Positions 47,376 to 59,279 of a DNA stretch of 64,000 nucleotides are shown here, piece by piece (the first letter of the stretch is position 1; every line of letters begins with the position of its first letter). Both the position numbers and the translations under genes were made by a program. Source of the DNA: Paguma larvata (lineage: Eukaryota > Chordata > Mammalia > Carnivora > Viverridae); the NCBI GenBank assembly GCA_030068075.1, contig CM057826.1, forward strand, positions 97,391,804 through 97,455,803, read 5' to 3'. The notes beneath the pieces were generated by a model that worked only from the letters and a program-made list of their open reading frames with translations, did not search any database and was not told the origin of the DNA.

Positions 47376-50300
47376 GGGTGGCTTTTGACACCCCCTACTT
47401 GTCCGCACAGTGGATCTGGGTCAATTAGGAAAAGGAAAATCCAGCCTTGGATTTTAGTCCACTTAGCCCCTCTGCCAAGCATCCTTGGTTAGGATACAAC
47501 TTGGACAGCTGTACATCACAGTCCTTAGTCTTATGTGCTACTCAAGTTACCTAAGAAACTCCACATCAGATGGCATCAAATAGTATTCTTGACTTTCTAG
47601 GTGATGAACTTTCACATCTTTGGTATGCAAATTAAAGCAGTGGCTTCTGGGGCTCCAGCTTAGTGTTTTGAGGCAAACAGTGGGGTGCTGAATCTTAGAG
47701 GTGCCCGTTCCTTTTCCCCAGGGGTCACATCCAATGCCTGACACCTTTCACCTCTCAGACAAGCACTTCCTTTTCTTCATTTTGAGGTAATGCAGAGCAA
47801 TATAGATGAAATAGGACAGAGAGTAAGCAGCAAGGTACCTCTCTAAGTTATGGAAACTTGTGTAAAAGAAACCTTGTGGTGACAATGATGGTTTCACTTC
47901 CTGTTCTTTGTTGAAATACAGGTTGCCAGGAAAGCCCTGTCACACATTTACATGCAGGTTAAATTTCTCAAAATCTGAGCCACAATAGCCTAGTACCTAT
48001 GGGGAATATGACACTAACGCTGCTGTGCAGTGGTCATTGTTAGTGGGTAAATTTCTTTGGCAACTTATGTGGCCGGTTTTATTGGATCTGACTGGAACAA
48101 ATCCAGTCATGGGCTATTCGCTGGTTGGTTTTCCTTCCTTTTTACTTACTGTTTTGGACAGAGAGTCTGAGAGACAAGATGGAGAAATGAAATGCATTTT
48201 CATTACCATTAAATACTACAGGGGCTTCCAAAATAACCCTAGACAAACTCATCGTGGGCCAGCATCTTTTACTTTTCTACGTGCTTTTGGAGGTTTTGAC
48301 ACCAGGGATGAAAATGTGCTTTCCAAACAGTGTGGACTTTACCTAAAAGTGTTGTCGACTGAGTCATAATGAGCATCGTGGTTCATTCCTTTCCCATTGT
48401 TGTCTTTATTAGGTGCACGATTTTCCCTAATCTCACACGCATATAGTCTTTGACTTTTTACCCACAGGTCTGAGCAAGCATCTTCTATTCATTTATCAAT
48501 TTCTAAGGATGAGCAAATGGGATCAACTCCAAAATAAATATTCCTCTCCTAGTTGCCGTGGTCAAATGCAATTTAATCTTGACTTAAAACAATAAAGATG
48601 AAAGTGATGAAATAATATTAATTTTGTGCTAATAAGCATCTTCCAAGCTATAATAGAGGACGGGAACTATAGTCCCAAAGTTGGACCTTAAACTTGGATG
48701 CGAAGTTCAAAGTTGTTAGTAGGTATCTGAATATTAGGTCTGGAAATGTTGAATTGGCACACACATTGTTATTTATAATCTGACCTCTCTGTTTCCTGGG
48801 CAAAATGGACACTTGCTAAATATTATCTGTTGAACAAACTGGGAAAGTTGAATTGTACCCTGAGTTGCAGTAAAAGATAATTTAGCTGGTTAATCTTGCC
48901 CAAGTCCTGCTTTGAGGGACTTAACTCATGTCGAAGGCTGCATAAGGCTCTGGGCATTGGAGTTATGTTTGGTGAGCAAATGGGCGGCTCCAAATGGTTC
49001 TGTTACCTTTCTACAGAATATAGCCCCAGAGGAGCTGGTGAGGAAGATGGGGTTTAGGCTTGTTGCTTGCTTCCTTCAATATGGCCTGTTCAGATTTTTT
49101 TCCCTTGAAATTAGAGCTTTATGCTAGGGAGAAAACAGGATTGAAAACGAACTGAGGTTTCTCTTAAGTTCCAGTAAAGCAGCCTCCACTCTGAGTCAGG
49201 GAGTGAAACAGTGAGGGCACAGGAAGCTAGACTCCGTCACCGAAGAGCCCCAGAAAAAGGGATCTAAAATACTTTTTTTTTTCCCAAAAGAGAAGCATTA
49301 ATAAAATGATGGGGAAGACACAAAATAGAAGAACAGAGAAAGAAGAAAGAGGAAGTAGAATTCAGGAGGAAAAAAATTGTAAGACAGTAGTCCATTTGAA
49401 ATGTGAGCAGAAGGCACAATCACACCCAACCTACTTCAGCCCAGTTTACCTGCCAAAACTTTAACTCAAAGACATGGGGACTCCTATTAACTATTTATCT
49501 CAGAATCTGTAAAATGAAGTCAGGAGATTTGCTAGTACTGATGGTGTGCTGGTTATCTTTGTTTCCCCCTGTCTATCCAAACATTTTGCACCTGAGATTT
49601 CAACAGCGAAATAATCAATAACTTATAAGCCATGTCTACAAATGCAAACCAAAATGAGGAAATGAGATGGTTTGGAGGAGGAAAAGATTTTAAAAATGAA
49701 CCTGAATGATCCACATGAATAATAGATTTACACTTTTGTTCCGGACCCATGGTCCACTGAGATTAGGGTTTTGACTCTAAGGGGATGATAACAAAGGTTG
49801 TGGAAGTCCAGGGATACAGAAGACCAGACTTGCCATTCATATCAATTGGTTCACTGGTTAACTGCTTAGCTCTCAACCTTGTCACAATGGATCCTGCCTG
49901 CGTGAGCCTCATGACACTGATTCTTTACTTGCAATATACGTATTATGTCACAGTGAGATCACCTCCACTCTGTGCAGCATAGTGGAACACTGCCTTCATA
50001 CGGCCCTCTCTCTACATCCAACATCTGATGGGATAAAAGCCTGCTAACACAGCGTGTAAAAAAAAATTTAGTTCTGGCCACTCCTCTCCAGACTCCTAGA
50101 GGAGTTTGACCAAATGCCCACCAGCCAGGTGGATGGGGAGTTTTTCATTTCATAAGTGAGAAAAATCGAAGACAATATGTGCGGAAGAGGATGTACTACA
50201 GGATTTTCCCCTGGGTCTTTTTTTTAGTACCTTTATCCCTGAGCTGTTGTGCCCAACCCACACCAACTCAGTAGGCCACACTTAGACTAATTAACAGTTT

Positions 50301-50754
50301 CTTTCTTTTATCCTCATCAATTGTTATAGAATAATCCAGTTGCACAGAATTTCCTCCAGGTTACTTTTGGTGGTTCCCAAAAGTTGTCTACTGAATACAC
50401 GTGAGCAAGTCATCTTCAGCGAGAACATCTGCCACTCTCCTCTTCCTGGGCCTCGGGTCTGTCAGGGACATCTGTCTGTCAGGGACATCTTTCACCAGAA
50501 TCCCAACCCTGACCCATGGTAATAATTAGTATTCTGTGAAATCCTAATATATATTAAAGGTTTGTGATCATGAAAAGTTGATCTCTGACCTACTTCTAGA
50601 AATGGGTAGTGTTAAGTATACCAGGATATGAAATCCCCCTTACTTTAAAGCAGAAAGCTCCAAGACTTAGTAACTCTATGAGGACGGCAGGAAGAGATAG
50701 GTTGCTGTTATTTGATGGATTTGAGTAGGGTGGAAAGACAGAACAAATAATTAA
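47376..50754. other. About 3.4 kb, the longest repeat-poor stretch
   Basis: No SINE, L1, L2, MIR or LTR is recognised. The largest frame is 114 codons (48025-48369, plus). It has no acceptor at its start and no recognisable product. Confidence 0.45.
50458..50490. repeat. Two-copy 17-base tandem duplication
   Basis: TCTGTCAGGGACATCT occurs at 50458-50473 and, after one G, at 50475-50490, with no mismatch. Confidence 0.95.
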
Positions 50755-50988
50755 GAGCCTACATCCTTGTGTGGTTCATTTTTTTAAATGTTTTATTTAT
50801 TGAGAGTGTGTGTGAGCAGGGGAGGGCAGAGAGAGAGGGGAACACAGAATCTGAAGCAGGCTCCAGGCTCTGAGCTGTCAGCACAGAACCCAACATAGGG
50901 CTTGAATCCATGAACTGTGAGATCAGGACCTGAGCTGAAGTCAGATGCTTAACCAACTGAGCCACCCAGACATCCCGAGCCTAATTCC
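50755..50988 (-). mobile_element. Can-SINE
   Basis: The minus-strand head GGGATGTCTGGGTGGCTCAG ends near 50975. A duplication starting GAGCCTA lies on both sides (50755 and 50976), with mismatches further in. Confidence 0.93.
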
Positions 50989-51689
50989 TTATTACTTCTT
51001 TCTCATGCCAATATGATTTTAGTAAATAACAGCAAACCATTCATTCTGGGGTTTTTCTTCTTAACTTGGGGGGAAACCCCTTCCTGAGTGAGACAAAGGT
51101 CATTCTTTTTCTTTCATAAGAAGCTGAAGATGTTATATCATGAAATATCTAACAAATGCCCACATACACTTGCATCGGAATGCTATCTACAGAGGATCAT
51201 CCTGTTTTCTCTCTTCTAGAAACATCCTTTCAACATGAGAATTCTCACTCTGAGTGAAGGAACATTCTGCTTCCTCCCTGACGTCTCTACCTTTCGCTTC
51301 TAGCCTGCGACGTGGCCCTCTGTTCTCCCTGAATTCCAGAAATGGAAGATGCTTTCAAAAACCAACATCTTTTAAAAATAGTGACTCTGGGCGCCCTCTG
51401 CTGTCTACTTAAGTTCTTCAGCTGAGTGAGAAGAGCAAAGTATGAAGCGAGGGAGGGATTACTGAAAAACCCAAATATACACCTTACACAAACATTAAGT
51501 ATTTATGTGTGCCTATGTGTATTTAACACATGCATATATGTTTGTATGAATGTACGCATATATACTTTAACATTTTTCACTCAGTGGCTCCTTCAAGGTT
51601 ATGCTGAAAGGTGCACACATGAGCATGTGCATGCACACATATACACATAGCCACCATTTGGTGGCACACAATACAGAGACAGAATTAAA

Positions 51690-51880
51690 AACACGAGTTC
51701 TGGCATCAGGCCAGCTGTGCTTGCCCACTCCCTGGTATTAGATCTATGGGCAAAAACTTAACCTCTCTGAGCTTGCTTCCTCATCTGTGAAATGGGGCTT
51801 TCCTGAGCGTGAAATGAGATACTGCCTACAAAGTGCTTGGTAAAGAGCCTCGCAATCATTAAGTCTCATCATGTGTTAGC
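51690..51880 (+). mobile_element. MIR SINE
   Basis: ACGAGTTCTGGCATCAGGCCA, AACTTAACCTCTCTGAGC, CATCTGTGAAATGGGGC and GTGCTTGGTAAAGAGCC follow MIR order. Confidence 0.85.
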
Positions 51881-53658
51881 AGTTTTTTAATTTTATAAAC
51901 CATAGCATACAAAGCCATGTTGTTGTTAAATTCTCTGTTACTTCAGCACCAATGTGTCAAAGAAATGGCTGTCCTAATCCAAATTGAAATCACATTTCCT
52001 CTGCTCTCCATAGTTTCATACAGGGTGATAAACCCTATGGCCCCAAAGCCTCACGTGGAGTTACTTGATCTCTCCTGGCTTCTCAGTGAGCAGCATTCCT
52101 GTTGAATTATCTTTGGAAGTGCATATAGCCATGGTGCCACTGGCTACAATCAGAACATACTCTTTAAAGTGATACTAATTCAGTGATTTCCTGCCATGAA
52201 AGTGAAGGTTCCTAATCCTCTCGAACCTTGATGGCTACAAAATGTGCCCCCCTGGAGTGCAGTGGGGTACACCAGGAGGCTCCGCTACTGAGCTGCCAGG
52301 CATGTGACGTGGATTTGCGGATTCAAAAGCCAGTCAAGTTATAGGGCAGTCACTTTGTGCAGGTTATGTCTTCCTTTGTGATGTCACTCGTAAACACACA
52401 GGACGGTCTTGCTGATGGGAAAAAGGGAGATCTGTGGGATTCTGTGACACGGTGCTTCCGGGCTCTTCTGGATGAGGAGCTTGGCCTGACTTGGGGTAGG
52501 AAAAAGGAATCAGGAAAGATGAAGGATGTAAGCATCACTAATCAGGCAATGCATTTCCAGGCAGGCCTGCAGGTGACAGACCACGATTCCTTGATGCCTT
52601 CCAGGTGGGCTCAGGGGCTGCTGGTGCATTTTGCTCTCAGAACCTAATTAAATGAGGTCTTCTTCTATCCCAAACACTCAGCTTTGGAGTATTTCAGCTG
52701 CAGGGCAGTGATTAGCAGCCAAATGTGGAGTTCTTTTCTTTCCGCTGGGCATTCTTTTCCAGACCCCACCTTTAATCACTGTGGTAAAGCTGCCCTTGAG
52801 GCTCTTAAAAGATCTACCGAGTAAGGGACGTAAGTGGGTAGAAGGTGCAGTTCAGCAGCGTTCTGATCCCGTTCCATTAACAGCTGGAAAAACTTGAGTA
52901 AACTCTTGTATCCTCCCTCTATTCCCCTTTCTCCCCAAATCACTTCTCAGATGAGCTGAGAGCCTGGAAATACTGGAGGGAAAACGCCGTGGAGTCAAAC
53001 TAAGAGAAAGTGCTCTCTGGCCAGTGTGTTAATGCACTAGTCACCTACACGCCCTTCTTGGGCATCCCTCTTCTCTAGGTCTTGGCTATCTTATGTAAAC
53101 CTAAGATAGAAAGAGCAACCAGTTTATGAGAAAGTTGTGAAATACTGAAAGCACAGCCTGGCAGGCTGTACATATTAACTAAAACATGCCATTAATTAAT
53201 TCACCCTTTCAAAGAATATTAAGGCCACATTATAAAATCAAAGTATAGTAACACGCTACATGGGCATTTTGGGGCCATAAAACATGGGTAGGACAGTTTG
53301 TCCTTCAGGAGACACTAGATGTACTGTATTTGGAAATTTTTCTGTGACAACACAAGGCAATGTGCTTTACATGTCAAAATGAACACCACAATTGGTGCTA
53401 TGAAAGACCAGAAAAGGTCCTCCTATTGCTGTGTATGTGCACATGCGTACACACGCATGCCACTTATTATCTATGCCACAGAGGGATGTAACTGCCTTAT
53501 CCCAACTGTAACAATGTGGTCATTTGCACGGTTACCCATTTAACGTCTGTTCCTCTTGGAGAATGCCATGAAAACAGAGGGCATTTTTTAATCCCCTTGA
53601 TTTGACTCCATGTTAACAAAAAAGCGATTTCAATCAGAATTACACCAATATCAATTTT
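51881..53658. other. About 1.8 kb, repeat-poor
   Basis: No named repeat. The frame at 52357-52647 (96 codons, plus) has no supporting splice sites or recognisable domain. Confidence 0.45.
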
Positions 53659-53895
53659 GCTCAAGATATACATATCTTTTCTTTAGTATTTATTTATTTT
53701 TGAGAGAGAAAGAGAGAGGGGAGGGGCAAGCAGGGGAGGGGCAGAGAGAGTTGAAGAGGAAACAGAATCCGAAGCAGACCCTGAGCTGTCAGCCCAACAC
53801 CCGATGCAGGGCTCTAACCCATGAACTGTGAGATCATGACCTGAGCAGAATTGGAAGCTCAAACGAGTCATCCAGGCGCCCCACTCAGATATTTT
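53659..53895 (-). mobile_element. Can-SINE
   Basis: The minus strand begins GGGGCGCCTGGATGACTCG at 53882, which is a diverged head. The GA-rich centre has a short repeat of GGGGAGGGGC at 53719-53745. The flanks share CTCAAGATAT and CTCAGATAT. Confidence 0.9.
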
Positions 53896-54189
53896 TGAGG
53901 TAATGCTGTTCGAGCCAACTCCTTAATTCATTATTTATGCAGTACAGACCATTTCCTTTTAAAAACTTTTTTTACTTTTACTTTTCTGAAATATTTCCAT
54001 TGGGGGTTAATTCACACGATGTTAATTCACACCTTGGTGATTTGGTTCACCACACATTTTCAAATGCATGATGTATGTCACATTTGTAGATAGAAATGTT
54101 ATTAAGTACATTTAAATCTTGGGTTATTTTTGTCAAGCTATGTGCTATTCTGCCATATGTTGCCTTAGTTTACATGGATATTTATACAT

Positions 54190-54209
54190 TTGTGTGTGTG
54201 TGTGTGTAT
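54190..54209. repeat. Short (TG)n microsatellite
   Basis: About nine TG units followed by TATATA. Confidence 0.9.
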
Positions 54210-54514
54210 ATAATTTGAAAAAACTAAATACTTTTTTCATTGATCTTAAATCATAATGACCTGGAACTGTTGACTCCTTGACTCCAGTGGAGAGGGCCCG
54301 AGGTGGGGGTGGGTGAACATGAGAGTAGTAAGGGTCCTCAGGAGCAGAGGCACAGGGCAGACAACACACACCTCAGCAGGTGCTTGTTCATGAGTCCAGG
54401 GACAAGGCCACACTTGCTTGCTCTTCTCCCCTTGTCACAGTGGAGACCAGAAGACCTGGAGATTGAAGTCAAAGTCTCCCATGCACATAAAAAACAAGCT
54501 TTCTCAAAAAATAG

Positions 54515-54702
54515 TGGTTTTAAACTACAGTCCCCAGACTAGCGACAGCAGCACCAGGGAATTTATTAGACATACACATTCTCGGACCCTGCTCCAGATC
54601 ACTGGAATCAAAAACTCTGGAAATGGGTCCCAGCAATCTGGGTTTGAATAAGCTCTCCAGGTGTCTCTGATGCTTGCTGAAGTCTGAGAACCACCGCCTT
54701 AT
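54515..54702 (+). mobile_element. MER20 DNA transposon, nearly complete
   Basis: AGTGGTTTTAAACTACAGTCC, CACATTCTCGGACCCTGC, GGGTCCCAGCAATCTGGG and GAAGTCTGAGAACCACCG match MER20 end to end. Confidence 0.9.
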
Positions 54703-54865
54703 ACTCAGCTGTCATTTTGGCTATGAAAAGGAGTAAAAGGAAGCTATGCAGAAAGATCAAATATTTACCTAAAGGAAAAAAAATATCAAATCTTAACATA
54801 TCCTTTAAGCAGGATCAAGTCTTTGATGAATTCCTCTCTGGGGTTTTCAAAAGTAGAGAGTGCTA

Positions 54866-55093
54866 AAGAAATCTATTGGCTTGTGGGGCACCTGGGTGGC
54901 TCAGTCTGATCTCCTGGTTTGTGAGTTCGAGGCCTGCATCAGGCTCTGTGCCGACAGCTCGGAGCCTGGAGCCTGGAGCCTGGAGCAGATTGTGTCTCCC
55001 TCTCTCTCTTTGCACCTTCCCTGCTCGCACTCGGTTTCTCTCTCTCAGAAACAAATAAACATTAAAAAAAAGAAGAAGAAATTTGTTGGCTTG
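54866..55093 (+). mobile_element. Can-SINE with an internal deletion
   Basis: The head GGGGCACCTGGGTGGCTCAG joins directly to TCTGATCTCCTGGTTTGTG, so about 40 bases between the A and B boxes are missing. GAGCCTG is repeated three times at 54961-54981. The duplication AAGAAATCTATTGGCTTG (54866-54883) matches 55076-55093 at 16 of 18 bases. Confidence 0.94.
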
Positions 55094-55439
55094 CAAAGAA
55101 ATAGAGAAACCTACAATTTTGCCTACCTGAATTATGGCAGATAAATCTTTACCTCCCCATTATAATTTCTCAGTAATATCCATTAGGAATTAGCTCAATT
55201 TTGTAACTTCTTAGATCACTGTCAAAAAAATGTCAGCCCAAATTGCTTAGGATTAGATCTATTTCACTATGGAGTATTCTTCAGAAAGATTCTGATCACT
55301 CGTAAGGAGTACTGTCTGTAGGAGCAAAGAACAAAGGACTAGGCCAAAAGGACCTTAAGTTCAACATGGCAGGGTAAAAATATTCTGCTTTGGGAAAGGG
55401 AGATGGTGTCTTCTTCCTGCGGCAACTTGGGAGCCTTTC

Positions 55440-56230
55440 ATAGAGCTTGTCCACTGTAAGCTGCTCAATACTGATTTAGTGAATGAGTGAATGGAGGATC
55501 CATAAGGGTTCTCCGTCTTGAGAACGTCTTCTGGAAGAGGTGACATGAGATGGATCATGAAAATGGGCAGAAAAGGACAGATAACGTGGGAGGGCATTCT
55601 AGCTGGGAGGAGAAAGGGATACATTATAGGCTGAGCAAAAGTTTGGGGTCAGGCCTAAATGTGGAGTGTCTGGGACTGAGTGGAAGGTGCTGGAGAGAAA
55701 AAGCTGTTCATAGGAAATACGATGACAACCAACATGATTACACAATATAGATGAGTTAGTGAGTTGAGGAGTACTCATCCTCTGACATGGTCCCTACCAC
55801 GCTAGGTACTGGGCAAACAGCAGAGAACAAGACAGACATGACACCTAAATCCAGGGAAAGATGGACAACAATGGCAGCAGCATGGTAAGTGTGCTGATAT
55901 GTGAGGTACAGGGGCACGGAAGCCGTTCACTTAACCTGAGTTTGAGGTAGGCGGGTGGATGGAGAAAGCCTTTCCGGATGAAAAGATGTCTAAGTTATGG
56001 GCTGAAAAATGAGTCTTGAGGGAAGGAGGAGTGTGGAGTAGCAAGGGATGGGGCTGGCTGGGCAAATTACAAAGGATGGAGCTGGCTGGGCCAGATTACA
56101 AAGGACCTTCTAAACCATGCTGAAGAGACAGAGCTTTCTCCAGAGGGATGTGAAGAGCCCTCAGGAGGTTTTAAACAGAAAAAGACAAATCTGTTTTGGA
56201 AACCTCATGGGCTGTAGTAGAGAAGATAGA
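55440..56230 (-). mobile_element. Long antisense L2 LINE (possibly two pieces)
   Basis: It contains CACGCTAGGTACTGGGCAAAC, ACAGCAGAGAACAAGACAGAC, AGAAAGCCTTTCCGGATG and CAGAGGGATGTGAAGAGCCC, which are reversed L2 in order. The stretch 55440-55700 also looks L2-like but is out of order, so a rearrangement or second copy is likely. A 29-base tandem duplication lies at 56043-56100. Confidence 0.7.
56043..56100. repeat. 29-base tandem duplication in L2
   Basis: Copy 1 is 56043-56071 and copy 2 is 56072-56100. Both hold GCTGGCTGGGC and ATTACA. They differ at about four positions. Confidence 0.9.
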
Positions 56231-56319
56231 CGAAAGAGGACTAATGATGGTGGCTTTAATTAGAGAAGCAGCAATGGGAAAAAGTTTAAAGAGCTTGCTG
56301 GAAAAAAGTCTCTGGCAGT

Positions 56320-56765
56320 TTAAACATGTCAGTATTTTCCTGACATTGCCACCACTGAAAGCTGGAATGACTGTGTCCTCCCCTTGGATGTGGATGAGCT
56401 TGCGATTTGAGTGGAGGTGCTGCCACAGGACTTCTGAAACCAGGTCATAAAGGGTGACAACAGCTTCTGCCTGGTCCTCTTGGCACACTCCCTAGTACTT
56501 GGCCACTATGCCATCATCTCTATGTAGATGTTCCTGCCTCAGCCTCAGATGACGACCTAGCATCAACTGCCACAAATATTAAGTGAGGAAGCCTTTGAGG
56601 CGACTCTAATCCCAGCCACCAACAAGTGATAACCACCTGGGACCCAGAGTAAGAGCAGCAGCCTGAGCCAGTCAATTCTAATGATAATGAGAAAACGATC
56701 GGTGTTGTTTTAAGCCACTAAGTTCTAATGTTTTGACATAGCAAGAGCTAATCAGAAAACTGTCC
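56320..56765 (+). mobile_element. MaLR LTR (MLT1 group), sense
   Basis: CCTCCCCTTGGATGTGGATGA, GAGTGGAGGTGCTGCCACAG, TCTGCCTGGTCCTCTTGGCA, TTTTAAGCCACTAAGTTCTAA and GCAAGAGCTAATCAGAAAAC follow MLT1 order. Frames at 56171-56488 are LTR sequence. Confidence 0.8.
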
Positions 56766-57604
56766 TGATAACACCTAATGAAAGACGGATCTTCTCACAC
56801 TCCTCACACTGTGCTGCACCCCCAGGATGACATTTGGACTCTGAAGCAACAGACATTTGTAATAAATGGAACAATCTACGAAGGCACATGACAGGGTTGG
56901 AGAATAAGATGTTCTGTCCAAATATTTTCATTAACACAGTAAATGCATGCTTTAGGCAAATTATCGATTGCAAAAAAAACACCATTTTTCAAGGAAATTA
57001 TGAAATTTTCAAGAATGAAATGCTCCTGATCCACTAAGCAAACTTTTTCCCTCGTGGAGTTTTAGCCTTCAGAACCATCTACTATTTTGGAGTAAACATG
57101 AGGCTCATGAGTTCACGCCGTGCTGCTGCCTCTCAGCATCACTGCTGGGAATAGATGGAATAGGCCAGCTTCTGCAGTCAGCAGAGCCACCATAGTCACC
57201 AGCTGTTGAGAGCCGCAGAGCTTGGGAAGGTCATGCCTGCTCTTTATTGCTTTTTTTTTTTTTTTCTTAAATAATGAATGGTTGTTAGCTAACAACCAGG
57301 ACCATATTCACAGAGCGCATAAAAGGCATTTGAATGCTCTTTGTGAAAATCAGAGAAGATAAAAGATAAGTTGGGGGACAGGAAGCAGGCCCTATTATTC
57401 TCTAAGACTCTGAAGGTAGAGAAATCCAAACAGCAGGCACAAAAAATACAATTAAGATTCTATAAAGACCTGGAGTTTTCTTGAAAAGGGGTAAGACCTC
57501 ACCGAGCATAAGCAAAAGAAATTCTTTTGGGTTTTCTTTACAGAAGGAAGAACGCGTTTGTTTACGTAACTTTTCAGTTAGGTACCCACATTCTGAGTGC
57601 TATT
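56766..57604. other. Unique DNA, no gene seen
   Basis: A T run lies near 57251-57264. The frame at 56834-57037 is unsupported. Confidence 0.4.
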
Positions 57605-57785
57605 GACAGTAATGACGATAATTAACGCTCATGCAGCACTTACTCGTGCCAGCCACTGTTCTGCTTGCTTTACATTCATCACCTCATTCCACTCTCACAG
57701 CAGGCCTAGGAGGTGGGTGTGATGAGCCCATTTAACAAACAAGGAAACTGCAATGAGCCCGTGGCCACACAGTGCGTCGTGGGAG
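57605..57785 (-). mobile_element. MIR SINE, antisense
   Basis: CTTACTCGTGCCAGCCACTGT, CTAGGAGGTGGGTGTGATGAG, CCCATTTAACAAACAAGGAAA and CCGTGGCCACACAGTG follow the reversed MIR. Confidence 0.82.
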
Positions 57786-57814
57786 CCCTCCCTTAGTATT
57801 CTAACACTGAAGAG

Positions 57815-58010
57815 ACATGTGCTTTAGTGGGAAGGACATCAGACCAGGGATCGGGATTTTCATCTCGGCTCCACCTCCAACTAATTATACCAATTTGGAC
57901 AAGTCATTTCTTTCACCTGAAAGAGGGAGTTAAATTAGGAGATTCAGAAGATTCCTCATACTCTAAAATTGCTGATTCTATGAACAATTTTTGCCTCTCA
58001 ATAACAATCA
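57815..58010 (+). mobile_element. MIR SINE, diverged
   Basis: GTGGGAAGGACATCAGACCAG, TTTGGACAAGTCATTTCTTTC and TGAAAGAGGGAGTTAAATTAG fit MIR order. It lies beside an antisense MIR. Confidence 0.7.
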
Positions 58011-58018
58011 GTTAAAAG

Positions 58019-58265
58019 CAAACCTTATCTTTTTAAATTTTTAATGTTTATTTATTTTTTGAGAGAAAGAGAGACAGAAACAGACCAGGAGCAGGGGGAG
58101 GGGCAGAGAAAGAGGAAGACACAGAATGTGAAGCAGGCTCCAAGCTCTGAGTTGTCAGCAGAGCCCGATGTAGGGCTCGAACTCACCGAACTGTGAGATC
58201 ATGACCTGAGCCAAAGGCAGACGCTTACCGGACTGAGCCACCCAGGCGCCCCAAACTCTAGTTTT
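58019..58265 (-). mobile_element. Can-SINE
   Basis: The minus-strand head GGGGCGCCTGGGTGGCTCAG at 58252 is the exact consensus. The body is full length and the T-rich tail complement is at 58030-58060. The flanks share the diverged motif AAACCTT/AAACTCT. Confidence 0.93.
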
Positions 58266-59064
58266 TCAAGCAGCACTGAAGAAAGAGTGTACAGAACTCT
58301 AGGAAGCTAGCTGAGGGGCGTGAGCATCATGTGGGCCTTGAGAAACAAAAGACAAACTCACCGGTGCTGTGTTTCAAACTATCACGGGACACATCAGAAG
58401 GAGGCAGCTCCTGCTGACAGGTTTACTTTTACAAAAAATAAAGCATCCCAAGAGAAAAGAGAAGACCATCAATAAGATGAAATGTAAGACCAAATATTTA
58501 AAAAAACAAAGCAATACAGAGAGCATTATGTGGTTTTTATTGGCACTTATTTTGAAAAGCACTTGGCCTGCCTATGACCACAGCAGTAACCATTTAAATT
58601 TTGGTTAACGTATCACTTCTGAGATCTAAGTCCTGGGTTAGTTTGTGCTGCTGAGAAAACAAAACATAACTTCAAGATGTCTTCTTAGGAATTTTTTATT
58701 TTTCTCATTTTTGAGAAAATTTGACCCTAATGAAACTTAAATGAAAATTTCAAGTCAATTCGCAGATTCACAAGCATCTTATTTAGAGTCATAAATACAT
58801 GATGACAGAAGCAGTGAGAACATCCTGGGCCATCGCCCACAGTGGCAAAATAGCACTTCAGACCTCCTGAATTCAGCAAGGATATAATCTGCAAGTAACT
58901 ACTCCCCTGAAAATTCACTGGAGTTGACCACTTAAGGAAACTTCCTTCCCACTTGTGCTTACTGGATTCTCCGCTGGTACCGGTAGTTGGATTGGAGATC
59001 ACAGCCATGTTCCTTCAAGGATCCTTAGAAGTTTATACAGGGGAGGTGTCCTTTGTGAGGGAGC
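58266..59064. other. Unique DNA downstream of the predicted gene end
   Basis: A second minus-strand AATAAA near 58700 could extend the 3' UTR. The frames at 58369-58608 and 58727-59008 have no splice-site support. Confidence 0.35.
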
Positions 59065-59279
59065 AGAGCTTTCTGCTCAACTTTATTTAGATGTTCACAG
59101 TGGCACAACATTAACTTCTCAGATCAGCATGTCAGTTCTCAATAAAGTCAGAAATTTAAGGAGACCAAGTGTTTGTTAATCCAGCATCCACTGGAGTACA
59201 ATGCCTGATTTCTTAGGAAGCCATTAACTCATTGGGAGCCCCCTTCCAGCTCAGACCCTTGAGTGATTTGAACATAGGG
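59065..59279 (-). other. Predicted 3' untranslated region
   Basis: This is the sequence just after the TAA stop of the terminal exon, reading leftwards. It has no recognised interspersed repeat and runs to a polyadenylation hexamer at 59087-59082. The 3' end is inferred to fall 10-25 bases past the hexamer. A longer 3' UTR is possible, because a second AATAAA on this strand lies near 58700. Confidence 0.4.
59082..59087 (-). terminator. Predicted polyadenylation signal AATAAA
   Basis: On the minus strand the hexamer AATAAA (plus-strand TTTATT) sits about 190 bases after the stop of the terminal exon. It is the first canonical hexamer I see after the stop, though the hexamer alone is common by chance. 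Confidence 0.4.

Noticed and set aside
46897..47482. Minus-strand frames of 125 and 162 codons
   Set aside because: They run across an antisense hAT element and L2, with no splice sites or known domain.
48025..48369. 114-codon plus-strand frame
   Set aside because: It has no acceptor, no recognisable domain, and no homologous feel. It is kept only as part of the repeat-poor region.
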